Shown here piece after piece: positions 22,726-33,356 of a stretch of DNA of 64,000 nucleotides. Position 1 is the stretch's first letter. Each line of letters begins with the position of its first letter. The stretch comes from Panaeolus papilionaceus (Eukaryota; Basidiomycota; Agaricomycetes; Agaricales). The stretch is from NCBI GenBank assembly GCA_015501605.1, contig JADNRZ010000004.1:1550001-1614000 (forward strand). Reading direction: 5' to 3'. Under the pieces are notes generated by a model. That model was not told the origin of the DNA and made no database searches. It saw nothing but the letters and a program-made list of their open reading frames with translations. The position numbers were made by a program, and so were the translations under genes.

Positions 22726-25700
22726 TCATGCCCGGAGCTGACTTTCAGGGAAATCTTCACTCTCGTACGCACTCAACAGCTCATCGTACCCCTCATCATC
22801 ACCCTCCTCAGCAGCACTGTTCCTCCTCGCCCTCGCCTCAGCCGAGATCTTCCTTGTCCGCGCACCCGAAGAGATCTTTCTGGGTCGCTCCTCTCGCACA
22901 TCATCCGTCGAGCTCTTCCTAGGCCTATCACTATCCTGACCAGACAACTTTCGCTGTCTTCTCGGCGACTTTGTCCTAATCGCTGCAGCATCCTCCATAA
23001 ACCCTGACGCCTTGGGTGTAAGAATCATATCCTCCTCTTCAGGCCACTCCACCCCAAGACTCGACGGGCTCATCGACTTTGTCGGGTCATTCGCACCAGC
23101 ACCGGTAGCTAGCGTCGACCGTGCAATATCCGGAATTTGGAGATTCGCAGGTCGCGTGTATCTTTTCGCCCGCACTCTCTGACTCCTGATAGGCATCCCC
23201 ACCTTCGCAGAGGAGGAATCCGCCGTATCCTCCGAATCCATCGTCGTCGCCCCATCCAGGGTCCTCCGTGAAATACTCGCCGTCATCGTCCGGGGTTCTC
23301 CGGATGTCGCATCAGAATCGTCTGCGGCCGCGTCCATGTTCGCAACCGCAGCAGCCTGCATGGGGATCTTTGGCGCCGGCGCAAACACTTCTCTCATGGG
23401 TGACGGGTGTTTCAATTGACTGGGTGACTTGATTGAAGATGCCATTTCATTTGCACTCGTCGGGGTTTTAGGGTAGTGTGGTGGGCTGGGAATCCCAGAT
23501 GAGCTTGATGAAGCCCTCGAAGAAGGTCGTGCATGAGCCACTCGAAAATTAGGTGCCATTGGAGAAACGGAGCGTCGGTTTAAAGCTACAATACGACTCT
23601 GGCTCGTATCTGAATCCCAATCTGACCTCGCCGTGCTCGACTTGAGCGCCGACGGTCGACTAAACGCATCAGAAGGCGATAGCGAGGAGACTGAGATTGA
23701 AGATTGCGAGCCACGATGGAAATGCTGGCGTTTGGCGTTCATCACATCTGCCCATTCTCCACCTCCACTTCCAAGCGAGTTGTAGCCTGCATGTGCTGCT
23801 TCTGCTGATGTTGAAGACCTTGCAGAAGGGAGCTGAGCGTCACTTTTGCGGCCAGATGAGGATGAAATGATAGTAGTACCTGAGTTTAGGAAAAGTGGGC
23901 GGGGTGCGGATTTCGGCGTGGCAGGTGCTGCTGGTGGAGTCGATCGATTGATGGCGAGAAGAGATTTGGTTTTTTCAATTAGAGTGATGGAACCCGAGGG
24001 AGAATGTTGTTGATATGCAGGTTGGGAATGCGCCGAGGTGGGCGAGGCAAGTGGGGATTCGGATACGGCATTGTTGTACAGGGTAGGAGATTGGGAATCC
24101 GAGTATTCGTTGCGGCCGTTGATAAACTCGGATTCGGTGGATGCTGCAGAAGTAGGACTCGTCCAGGATCCCAAGATGCTTCGGGCGCGTAGATTAGTGC
24201 GAGCCTTCGAGAGTGTCGCGACTGCATCTGCATTCTTGATCTTCTGCGCGTATCCCCACAAATTGGAAGGGGGTTGTTGAGTCGTATCAGCAGCAGGAGC
24301 TTCACGAACAGTCCCATAGCCAGGTTCAGAAGCGACCCTTCGCTGGGGAGAAGGTTGTGGACTCGGGGGTGGAGTCGCATCCTCATCGTCCATGGCACTT
24401 TGATTGGTTATGCCACGCCAAATGCTATTCGTCAAGCGAGACGCGAGACCTCCTCCCGCTGCTGCTGGTGCAGACGGAGTACGAGCAGGTTGAACCTCAG
24501 GAGTGGGTTCAGGAGCTTTGACAGCTGGGATAGCGCCCCAAACGCCATTCCTAAGACGCTCAGCGAGGCTGGGTCCATTAGACTGGCTAGCCGGGAGCGC
24601 AAGGGGTCTACGATGGATATCAGTGGCGATTTGGATGATCCTGTCGATCCCACCAAAGGCTCTGACGTCGTAATCACGAAGCAGCGCCAAAGCCTCGGCG
24701 AATGCATCTTCAGCTTTACGCCCATTCTGGGTTGAGATCATGGACGATTCGGAAGAAGTCATCCATAAGCTGTGGTTCTGGGTTTGACTAACTTGACTGA
24801 GTCTGAAATCATGGTCAGAACTCGACTTTTAAGTAAATGAATAAGTAGATATTACCGTGACACAGTGTGCTTTGCACGAATGAGCATAGCAGCGCAGACA
24901 TCGACCAAAAAGTCGAGTTTGAGGTTCTGGTCCTTTGTACGAGGCGGACGAGCGAAGAGGGTATCCCATACAACAAAGATGGATCTCATAGGAAGGGTAT
25001 GCGTCAAAATAGGCATAAGCCAACGGCTAGAACAGGGGTTCAATAACGTGAAAACGAAAAGAACACAAGCGTCTCACAATGAATAATGAGGAGCAGCAGG
25101 GTCCAATCCCAAAGATTGCTAAACACAAAAAAGAACGTGAGCAACACACTTCCGCACCAAGACACCCAAACCCACCAATTCCACAAAATAATCAAAATCA
25201 ATCCCCGACACCCTCTCACTCAACATCCTCATATACACCTCCCCTCCCTCATCCTCCAAGCCCGCCAACTCAGCCATCACACTCTCAAACACCCAAAACG
25301 CATCCGCCTCTGCGTGTGCCAAATCCTCAGGCTCAAGCTCCTGCACCATCACTGTATAAATCGGGACGAGGACAGCAGCACTATGCGGGGACACGTTGCC
25401 TGGGTTCAAGCAATAGTGGAGGTACAGAAGCCGTAATAAGGCGCTGCAATGCATAGGATGCGCAGTGCCAAACATGCATTGTCGACTCGCGAGGAGCGTT
25501 TTCGCAGATGTCGCGTCTCCCTCTCCATCATTGAGGTCAATAGTCTCATCAGCACTCGTCAACGAAATCCCTGGAACCTCATCCAGCCTAATCTCAGGGG
25601 CAGCAGTAATCGCCGGATGATCCTTATCCTTATTCTTATTCTGCAACACCACCACCCTATCATCCAATGCCCTCGCCACCGAAATCCGGGATCCCTCTGG

Positions 25701-27315
25701 GCCCTGTTCGCACAAGGGTGAAAGTTCAGATCCCTCAGATGGCTCTTCGAGCATCACATAGGCGTCTCCGTGCAGCCCGGAGAGCGCTTTGAAGACGGTT
25801 GAGAGTGCGTCGTCGAGTTGTCGGCTATCAGGGCGGTCGGAAAGTTGCGAGAAGGGCTTCAGGAGCCGTTGGACGAGTTCCTGTCACGAAGAGTCAGCAT
25901 CATGTTTCAACTTGAGAGAAAGTGCGACTGCGGATCATTCTGATGAGATTGAGCTCACGTACATAGTATGAATCGCGCTGCTTCTTCAATTCTTGACTCC
26001 AGCCTGCCTTGGAGCCTGGAAGCGTGCCCAACAAAAGTCTACGCATGTCAAGATGATGTGATGAGTATTGAGCACAACGCCGAGTAAAACGGGGCAGGAT
26101 AATCGGGGCGGAGGCCGACCGACTGCACTAGACTGGACTTACTTCCAAACTTTCGGTCGTAACCAGTCAGGTTGATCAGGGACACCTAGAAACAGACATA
26201 AAAGTTAACAAACCACGTCGAATAAAATAAGAGGAACAGGCGCACCTCGAAGACACAGTTTGCGTAAATATTCAATATCAATCTCAGGATGACTTCCAGG
26301 ATTCAAAAGTTCAGAAAACACATTAACTCTGCAAACCAAACCAAACCATTATTAGCCTCCTCATCCACCAGCATCAATAATTCAACAGAACGAAAAGACC
26401 CACAAATTCTGACGCGGCACTTCAGGCATCCACGTAAGATTATAGCTCTTGACCACGCCATACATATAGGCATCGACTTGGTATGCCGACGGCGGGAGCG
26501 GGGGCGCCGATTGGCGAATCCGGGGCGATACAAAGTCTTCGAGGCGCTTGGAGGCGTAGATGGGGTCTTGCTTGAATGCGAAGCGGAGGAAGGCGCTAAT
26601 GGATTCGAGTTCTATGCGGGGAGGAATGTGTGAGTGAGCGAATGCATGGGTGAATAGATGGGTGGGTGAAGTATAGGTCCGGTATGACTAATACAGGGAA
26701 TGCATGAACGGGTGGACGGGGACTAGACTAACCTTTAGAGGGAACATGCGGTGCAGCGTATACGACGTTTGCAGCAGCTTCAGCGAGTGTAGAGCTAAAT
26801 CCCAGTCTACAAAAATAAAACATCAATTTCAACACACAACTTTCCTCACCAAAAAACCACAAAAAAAGATACTCACTCATTCTCCAACTCCCCAACCCCC
26901 TCAATCAGCGTCCCCACATGGGCCTCCAGCTCCTCCAACAAATCACCAAAAGCCTCATCCTGGATGACCTTTTCGGCCTTCTCGCGGGCTACGAGGAAAT
27001 CACCCTGCTGAATGAGAATAGAAATATCCGCGCGGGTGATGTTAGCTTGGGCGTCGTTTTTGGCTTGGATTTGACCGAGCTTTTGAATGCTGGGGCGGAG
27101 GTTGGACTAGTGGGTCGAGTTAAATCATTTTGAGTTAAGACAGGTCAAGGCAGGTCAGGTCAAGTGGGTGGTGTGGGTGAAGAGAATAAGAACGAGAGGG
27201 GTTGACACAATGCATTACATGACAGACGTTGAAATCATTCATTCATGAGTTAAAGAACACAAGCAACCAGACAAGAGAAAAACGGTACCTTAACAGAAGC
27301 GATATCCCATCTCAT
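22726..27315 (-). CDS. IST1-like domain fused to a catalytically degenerate TBC domain, long disordered tail
   Basis: One continuous minus-strand gene of at least eleven exons, about 1,300 residues. Exon 1 (27289-27315, MRWDIASVK) joins an IST1-like helical domain: SNLRPSIQKLGQIQAKNDAQ, NITRADISILIQQGDFLVAR, EKAEKVIQDEAFGDLLEELE, and the closing motif VDAYMYGVVKSYNLTW. After MPEVPRQN a GTGGGT donor and a 75-nt intron lead in phase to VNVFSELLNPGSHPEIDIEY, then a TBC domain: LRKLCLRGVPDQPDWLRPKV, WKLLLGTLP, LLRLLYLHYCLNPGN, DAFWVFESVM, FRWLMPILTHTLPM, VVWDTLFA, DFLVDVCAAML. The IxxDxxR and YxQ fingers of Rab-GAPs are absent. The last exon (22726 to about 24800) is Ser/Pro-rich and disordered, ending DFPESQLRA. 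IST1 proteins bind ESCRT-III and Vps4; TBC proteins bind Rabs. A scaffold linking the two is inference. Confidence 0.8.
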
Positions 27316-28055
27316 CTTGACACTCCAATTCGTTTCGTTTGCGTTCGTATATCAACGTGTCGAGGTAAGTATTACCGTCTGCGTGCCAGTCGGTCAGAAA
27401 AAAGACCCTTCAAGTCAGGATCGTAATCTCCCGTATGAGCGTCGTGTCAAGTCGAAAGAAAGAAGAAAGGAAACAGCTAAAGACGAAATAAAACAATTAC
27501 AGGCGTCGAAGCCGTCACTTGGAAAAAGAGCAGGCCAGAAGGAACCGTAAAGTTGTAACTTGTGAGGGAGGGCCGCTTGGCTTTCAAACGGGATCATGAG
27601 CGGACTCGACACGTGATTGGATCTTAGGCACTGTTCCAATTTTAGCTCACCCCTGAGAGTGGGAGTGGATACTTGCTCAGTTGACACGACCGCAGCGGCA
27701 CCTACTTAGCGACTCGGAACCCCAGTCTCCAGCAGCGGATTGACTGGCGGAGACTGGCGAGCACAGACATAAACACGCAGACGAGGCAGACGGGAGCTGG
27801 CGGAGACGGAGGCGGCATAGAGGACAAATTTAACTTCAAACTCGAGCAAATTTAACTCGAACTTGAATAACGGCTAATTATAACTACAACTAACGAAAGC
27901 AAATATAGAGCGGTACGGTACACGGAAAACAAAGTGAAAAGTGAATACAATAGCAATGGTGTTGTACAGTGCGAAAGCGAAAACGAATGCGAGAAAGCAG
28001 AACAAAAGTCCAAGTCCAAGTGCAAAAAAGTCATCAAAAGAGAGTCCATCAAGGC
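27316..28055. other. Upstream region of the IST1-TBC gene
   Basis: No gene seen in this 740-nt gap. It holds a CACGTG E-box at 27610-27615 (ATCACGTG on the minus strand, about 295 nt before the IST1-TBC start), a GGCGGAGACTGGCGAG-type direct repeat near 27745, and two AAATTTAACT words near 27825-27855. Confidence 0.45.
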
Positions 28056-28943
28056 TCAAGCCACAGGCTCAGGAACAACTCTAACCATAAACCTCTCGGG
28101 TTTGTATAGGTAAAGCGTAATAACAGAGGCATAAATCAAAGCTATACCCATATTACAAACAGTAAGCTCACAGCTAAACGTAGTTATAACGAAGAAAAAG
28201 AAGCTCACCAAGCACAGGAATAACCCAGTTCATAACCTGCAATGCCAGGATCATCAAGTCACAGATAGCCTGCTGGTCAACAGAGGAGGCTATTAGGCGC
28301 GGTATTTAGTCAGTACCGCGTATATCAAAAGAAAACATTCCAAGACAGTAAGACACTCACCTACAGGCGGACACGCAAACCCCTTGCTCTGCACCGCAAA
28401 CGTAATGGCGAGGCCCCCGTGCAAGAGGATCAAGAACAGGAATCGGGCTGCGTCGAGCCATGGGCGGAAGTCTTGGATAATCCTAGAGTGGCATGAGGTT
28501 AATAAGTACTAAATAATATTGTGATGGTAAGATGAAGGAGGACATACAATATCGGAATCATAACGAGCGTAACTGAATCGAGGAGGAGGAGCATAACCAT
28601 GAACGGGCCTAGACAATCAAAATTTGAATAAAGTCAGATCTATCATTCGGTTGGGGATAAGTAGACGAGAATGTGAAACTGGACATACGTTGATGCCTAT
28701 CCACAGAGTCCCACTGCGCGAACAACATGACCGAGATAATGACGATCCAGAGGAATGCAAAGAACGCGATGAGGGCTATAGCATCGTCAGTTAAAAAAAT
28801 GCTAAATCATGATGATGCTTATAGTGCCGCTCACAAAACGCCAACGTCCGCGCCCTCATAAACCTCGGTGCAGGCACGAGGACAGGCAAAGTCTGCAACT
28901 GAGCCTCAGGCTTGAGTTTGTCGAGTGAGAATTGAGAGTCCAT
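28056..28943 (-). CDS. Four-TM membrane protein of unknown function
   Basis: The ATG at 28943 (MDSQFSLDKLKPEAQ) opens a gene of about six exons ending VRVVPEPVA at the TGA at 28056-28058. About 200 residues. Four hydrophobic helices: AFFAFLWIVIISVMLF, PFMVMLLLLDSVTLVMIPI, FLFLILLHGGLAITFAV and a last pair around VMNWVIPVL / IALIYASVITLYLY. A loop carries two Cys (GFACPPVASS, QQAICDL). Both termini look cytosolic. The layout resembles small MARVEL-like or tetraspan proteins of basidiomycetes, but I cannot place it in a named family. All exons join in phase with short GT-AG introns. Confidence 0.75.
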
Positions 28944-29449
28944 TTTTTGAGGTTGGTGATGGTGAACGTTAACAGGTTATAAGGTCGAGATCGGGCGGGT
29001 GCGCAGGTGAAGGTTGAATATAAGTGGAGAGGTTGGATCGAGAAAGTGGAGCGATAGAGTGGAGCAGTCGATTAAACCAGTTAAGCAAGAATTCAAAGCA
29101 GGTAAAGTCGTCAGAGGTCGTATAACTTAGAGCAAGAAAAGCAAGTCGAAAAGAACGCCAGCAGCTCAACTCCTGGTCGTGGTGGAAGTCTAAGATGAGT
29201 CCCCATTGAAATCACCATAGGACAATAAGTAGCATAGCAGAGGCACCACGCGTTGGACAAATCGTGGCATGACAGCTCCCTCGAGCATTGTTCTCGTTGA
29301 GATAATGAACCTGAATTTCTATTTTTAGACCTTTATTTGGTTGTTTTGTTTGTACACCCTACTGTTAGGGGTATTGCGCCTCGATTCTCGAAGCAGTCTA
29401 GAAGGGTCAACGTCCTATGTAGAATGAACTATTTCAACAATTATAAAGA

Positions 29450-29850
29450 GCCATGACCGGGATGATTGATCAAAGGTCATCACTAGAGTCATCACTAATG
29501 TCGAGAGTTATGACTCTGGTCACTTCAGTCGGCTGGCAGCCTCTCGAGGGTGTCGGTGAAAGTCCAACTTGTATTTCGATAACCAGGTAATTATTCAATG
29601 TAATATAGCTACAATGTGAGCAGCTAGTAAGTACTACTGAAATACGACAGTGACAGGGTGGTGTGTTCCCAGAGTCATCACTCTGGTATCAAAAGTCATT
29701 ACCAGGGTCATCACTCCTACCGTCGAAAGTCACTGAAACTTAAAGTCATGACTCTCTCATGACTATAGTCACCACTCTTGGCGCCGACAGTCATGACTCT
29801 CCGATGACTACAGTCATCACCACCATCAAAGGTCAATCAATAGTCATGTA
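29450..29850. repeat. Irregular array of AGTCATGACT-type words (array 1)
   Basis: At least a dozen imperfect copies of GTCATGACT, GTCATCACT and AGAGTCATCACT occur in both orientations, many as the palindrome AGTCATGACT, often followed by CTC or preceded by GAG. Spacing is irregular (10-40 nt), so this is not a clean satellite. The same words make up a second array at 37250-37830 and a short piece at about 33230-33260. Confidence 0.7.
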
Positions 29851-30099
29851 CAATGTTCGAGACTCGGAACTCTCTCATTCTTGGCCTTGATAGCATGTGT
29901 AAGTCGTTTACACAAGTATTTGGTGCGTGCTTTGACTTTCCTGTTTATTCTATGCATCCGGGACTAGTGTCTTATTCCTCCCTCAGGTCTCATGGGCCCA
30001 CAACTCTCATAGCTTGCTGTTAAGTTACTGTTAAGGGACATCATTTAGTTCACCCTAAACGGATCTTATGATTCATTTTCGAGAAATTTCCGCAAAATC

Positions 30100-30960
30100 T
30101 TGTTTGGCTCGTGTTCTTGTGCTGTCTCTTTATCCTCTCAGTCAGTCCCCATTTTCTCTTTTTGTTTCGTGTTGCTGATTTTACACCACGTAGGAGTCGT
30201 CTTTGTACTTACTCCCCGCTCCAATCCCATCTCGCAGCATACTTCCATCATCCAATCCCGTTCTATCAGTCTGGTGTATTCCTGTCGTTCCAGAGCTTAT
30301 CATTCCCACTCCTTTGCTTTTCCACCCAATTTTCTCGCGCGATTTTGCTACGATCGCTAGCTTGTATCGGTATGTCATCGTGCCTACGGTTTCGCCACGG
30401 CTCATTCAATGCGCTCACATCCGCTATCTCAGGTGTGCCTTCAAGGAATTCCGGCGCTAATATGTGGTCTCCAATGGCGTCTATGTAGGGAAGCTACGGC
30501 TGGTAACGATGGACGACTGGATCTCGTGCTTGGTCTTCTAAACACAGACCTGCATGCTATCTTGTTATCCTGTGCTGATGCAACCTCCCCTATGCCAGCT
30601 TCGCCCTCTCGCGTCATCTCGTCTCTCTCCTATGCGACGCTTGAGAACGCACCCGCTATCCTTCGGATTTGCGCGATCTGGTTCATAGGTGGGTTTTCCG
30701 CTTACGCGTTGTTTTCTTTGATCATGGCGAGGTCACCATTACCTTCTTCAGGCTTCTTTCCGCCAATATACACGTTGCTCTCTGGCACCCTCACCCATCC
30801 TCACCAATGGTGCTCACCAGAACGATGAATCTACGCGACCTAGCTCCAACGCGGTACGTAGAAGGAGACTTCCAAGAAGGATGAGGAATTTTGAACAATG
30901 GACCGACGGACACGGGTTCCGTAGTGTTTAGTACTAGCAGTAACGTTAGCGGGTGCGAGG
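30100..30960 (+). other. Possible spliced transcript of uncertain coding value
   Basis: Two good introns can be drawn: about 30370-30431 (GTATGT...CTATCTCAG) and about 30689-30751 (GTGGGT...CTTCTTCAG). The middle exon has a long open frame (VCLQGIPALICGLQW... to ...LRICAIWFI), and the last part has a frame ending RNFEQWTDGHGFRSV, but the phases of these two do not match. The 5' part is CT-rich with three overlapping frames. It may be a non-coding RNA, a 5' leader or a decayed gene. No domain recognised. Confidence 0.25.
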
Positions 30961-31255
30961 CAATAATAATATATGCTGTTGTATGATCAATTCAATGCAT
31001 TCAGCTTTGAAACGCGAACGTGAAGAAGTCCAAACGTCGACAATGAGAACTGCAGAGACGAGAAGGAAATTTGTCGGACTTGATCAAATCTGGTCTATTT
31101 CTGATTAACATGTGGAATGCATAAGGTAATCAGATTCTACGAAGACAGGCGCAGCTGCCCATTGTTTGTTTCTTCCTCCCATCATCTCGCGCACTTCGTC
31201 TGCTTGACCAGCATCTCTATAGCTCTTCTTTTTCCTTACGAAATCTCGTACAACA

Positions 31256-32797
31256 ATGGCCACAGCTTCGAAGATGGAATACAAGAGCTACAAGAGAATC
31301 AAAGTTACTGGGGCTGTTTCGGTTGAGCGAGTGAATAACTTGAATATTGATCTTTCTCCGGCGGACAATTGGAGAGTTCTGCAAGTGTGGTGATAGATAA
31401 TAATTTTTCCATAATTCTAACTCTTTTCTGAACACAGAATTATGGGTCCCATAGGGGCAGGAAAAAGCTCTGTGCGTATTTACGATTTAGCACTTTATGA
31501 CGAAATAATATGCAGGGTTTAACTTGTTCTATGTTCATTCTCCATGTCTAGTTTATCGAGGCATTTGGCCTTGAGGGCTCCTCGAAAATATCAAGTAATG
31601 GTCTCGATGGATACACTCAGGCCATATCCACTTACAAGTTGAACAATGTTACTGATGAGGGTGGCTCTCCTATTTATCTTTTGGACTTGCCTGGCTTTGC
31701 CGACACAAAAATATCAGAGCTGGCCATTGTCTCCATGCTACAGTCATGGATGAAAGACAATGATATGTGAGTCCAGCTTCTTCTGCTCAATGATCTGTTG
31801 CTTTTGCTGGTTGATTTTCATTTGTAATGCTAACAAGATGCATACTTTATTAGCATATTTAGTCGCATACTCTACTTGACACCAATTACAAGCACTCGAA
31901 TGCCAGGGAGTCAGAGACAGGTACTGAAAACATTCCATGGACTCACTGGTGTCAAAACAGCAGAAAATGTAACAATAGTAACAACAATGTGGGACAATAT
32001 AGGGGGTGAGCATGCAATGAAGCGTGCAGAGCAGAACTATCAGCAGCTTCAGAGTGATCTCTGGAAGGTTTCTTATCTTTTCCTAGATTTGTTCTCATTT
32101 AGGAGCTAATTTGTCTATTTAGAATTTCATTCAAGAAGGTGCTCAAATGATGCAATTCCACAATATGAAGGAATCAGCATTGTCAATCCTGGATGCAGCT
32201 ATTGTCTCAAGCACTTCAAAATATTTTTCTGTTGAAGATCATCGAGAAACTATCAAAGGAAGTCCATTTGAGGCCAACCTCCTAACTGATCTCCAAGATC
32301 GAATTCAGAATCTCCAATCACATATCCACACCCTCCATGATGAGGTTGCTCATGCTGAAGCACAGGGTGATGATCTGCTTCTCTCTGCCCTTTGCCCAAG
32401 GATTCAAGAAGCTGAGGAGGACCTTGCTCGATTCCAAAAGGAGCTCAATGATTCAGGACTCCTGTCTCACCCTCCCACTCCTCTTGCCACTCCTTCCCCC
32501 AATTCTGAACCTCATGGTACTACTCTGCAAGCCAACAACACAACACATGTTCAGCAATCTGAAAATCAGGTTTTTGTACCACCCCAGGACCCTGAACCAG
32601 CATTACATGGTCAACAGGCAGTCAGAGTAAATGACACACCCAATGTCTCATTGTCAACAACCCCTCTCTCACCTCCTTCTGTCCAAACCATGCCACAACA
32701 GGCCACCCCAGTGCCACACACTCCTGGGCGATTTGCATGCCTTATTGAGATGATGAAATGCTGGGGCAACACTGTTGGTGATTGTCATGATGCATGA
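31256..32797 (+). CDS. AIG1-like GTPase (P-loop G-domain protein)
   Basis: A GTP-binding protein of the fungal AIG1/septin-like G-domain expansion; biological role unknown. Five exons. Exon 1 (31256-31386) ends RVLQ. The next gives IMGPIGAGKSS (Walker A/G1), then FIEAFGLEGSS, DLPGFADTK (G3, DxxG), the switch helix, IIFSRILYLTPITSTRMPG, and TTMWDNIGG, where TTMWD stands in for the G4 N/TKxD as in this group. A coiled coil follows (LLTDLQDRIQNLQSHIHTLHDE...), then a Pro/Thr-rich tail of about 120 residues ending NTVGDCHDA. Base composition is AT-richer than the neighbours, with many AT-ending codons. No TM segment. Such proteins are multicopy in agaricomycetes, so recent insertion by duplication is plausible. 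Confidence 0.8.
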
Positions 32798-33356
32798 GTA
32801 CCTTGGTGAGTTGTTAACCTGTTTTGTCTGCAAATAGGATGAACTTATTTCTTGTTGTGTGATAATAGCATGGGTCAGGGGGGTGGTAAGCACAACAGGA
32901 GTATGGTTGGTTGATACACAGTAGAATGTACATGTAGAATTGATTGAGGATAGTAGAGGCATGAGAGGGAGGTATAGTTGATGCTTGGAGTATTTGACTG
33001 AAATTTTGTGTTAAATACATGTTTTTTGTGGTACTATCCATATATTTGAAGCATATAATACCTTATATCACCTACTGGTATGGGTTCTGGTGGTGTATAA
33101 GTCCTTTCATCAACAAGATTGTTGAGGATAGGGGGCTGAGGGGCATACCATGGAAGCTGAATGGGAACTGAAGATGTCAGGTCTTGGAGTCTAAGCAAAA
33201 TGTTGACTTACTGTAATCTGGCATCTCTCGAACACTATAGTCATGACTGTCAATGACTTTCACAAATCCAAAATTCCAAAATCCAATAAGATTAAATAAA
33301 TTAGATTGTACATCCACTGCAATGCCATTGTAAACAGATACACCCCTCTTCCTCGC
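32798..33356. other. AT-rich intergenic gap between converging genes
   Basis: No gene seen. It contains a short AGTCATGACT piece at about 33230-33260 of the type found in the two larger arrays. The AT-rich character of the GTPase gene continues to about 33300. Confidence 0.45.

Larger units (their letters stand above)
28944..31255. other. Gene-poor gap with an AGTCA-rich array
   Basis: About 2.3 kb. The first half has the repeat array described at 29450-29850. The second half (30100-30960) has overlapping open frames and two well-formed introns but no recognisable protein (separate entry). Nothing is seen in 30960-31255 beyond the GTPase promoter. Confidence 0.5.

Noticed and set aside
22708..24735. 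Several plus-strand open frames of 80-150 residues
   Set aside because: Antisense to the disordered tail of the IST1-TBC gene, whose biased codons leave open frames on the other strand.
26303..26533. Separate start for a stand-alone TBC gene between the IST1-like and TBC parts
   Set aside because: No ATG here is in frame with the TBC domain, while a normal 75-nt intron joins the two parts in phase.
29450..29850. CRISPR-like array
   Set aside because: Words are short, palindromic and irregularly spaced in both orientations; the host is a eukaryote.
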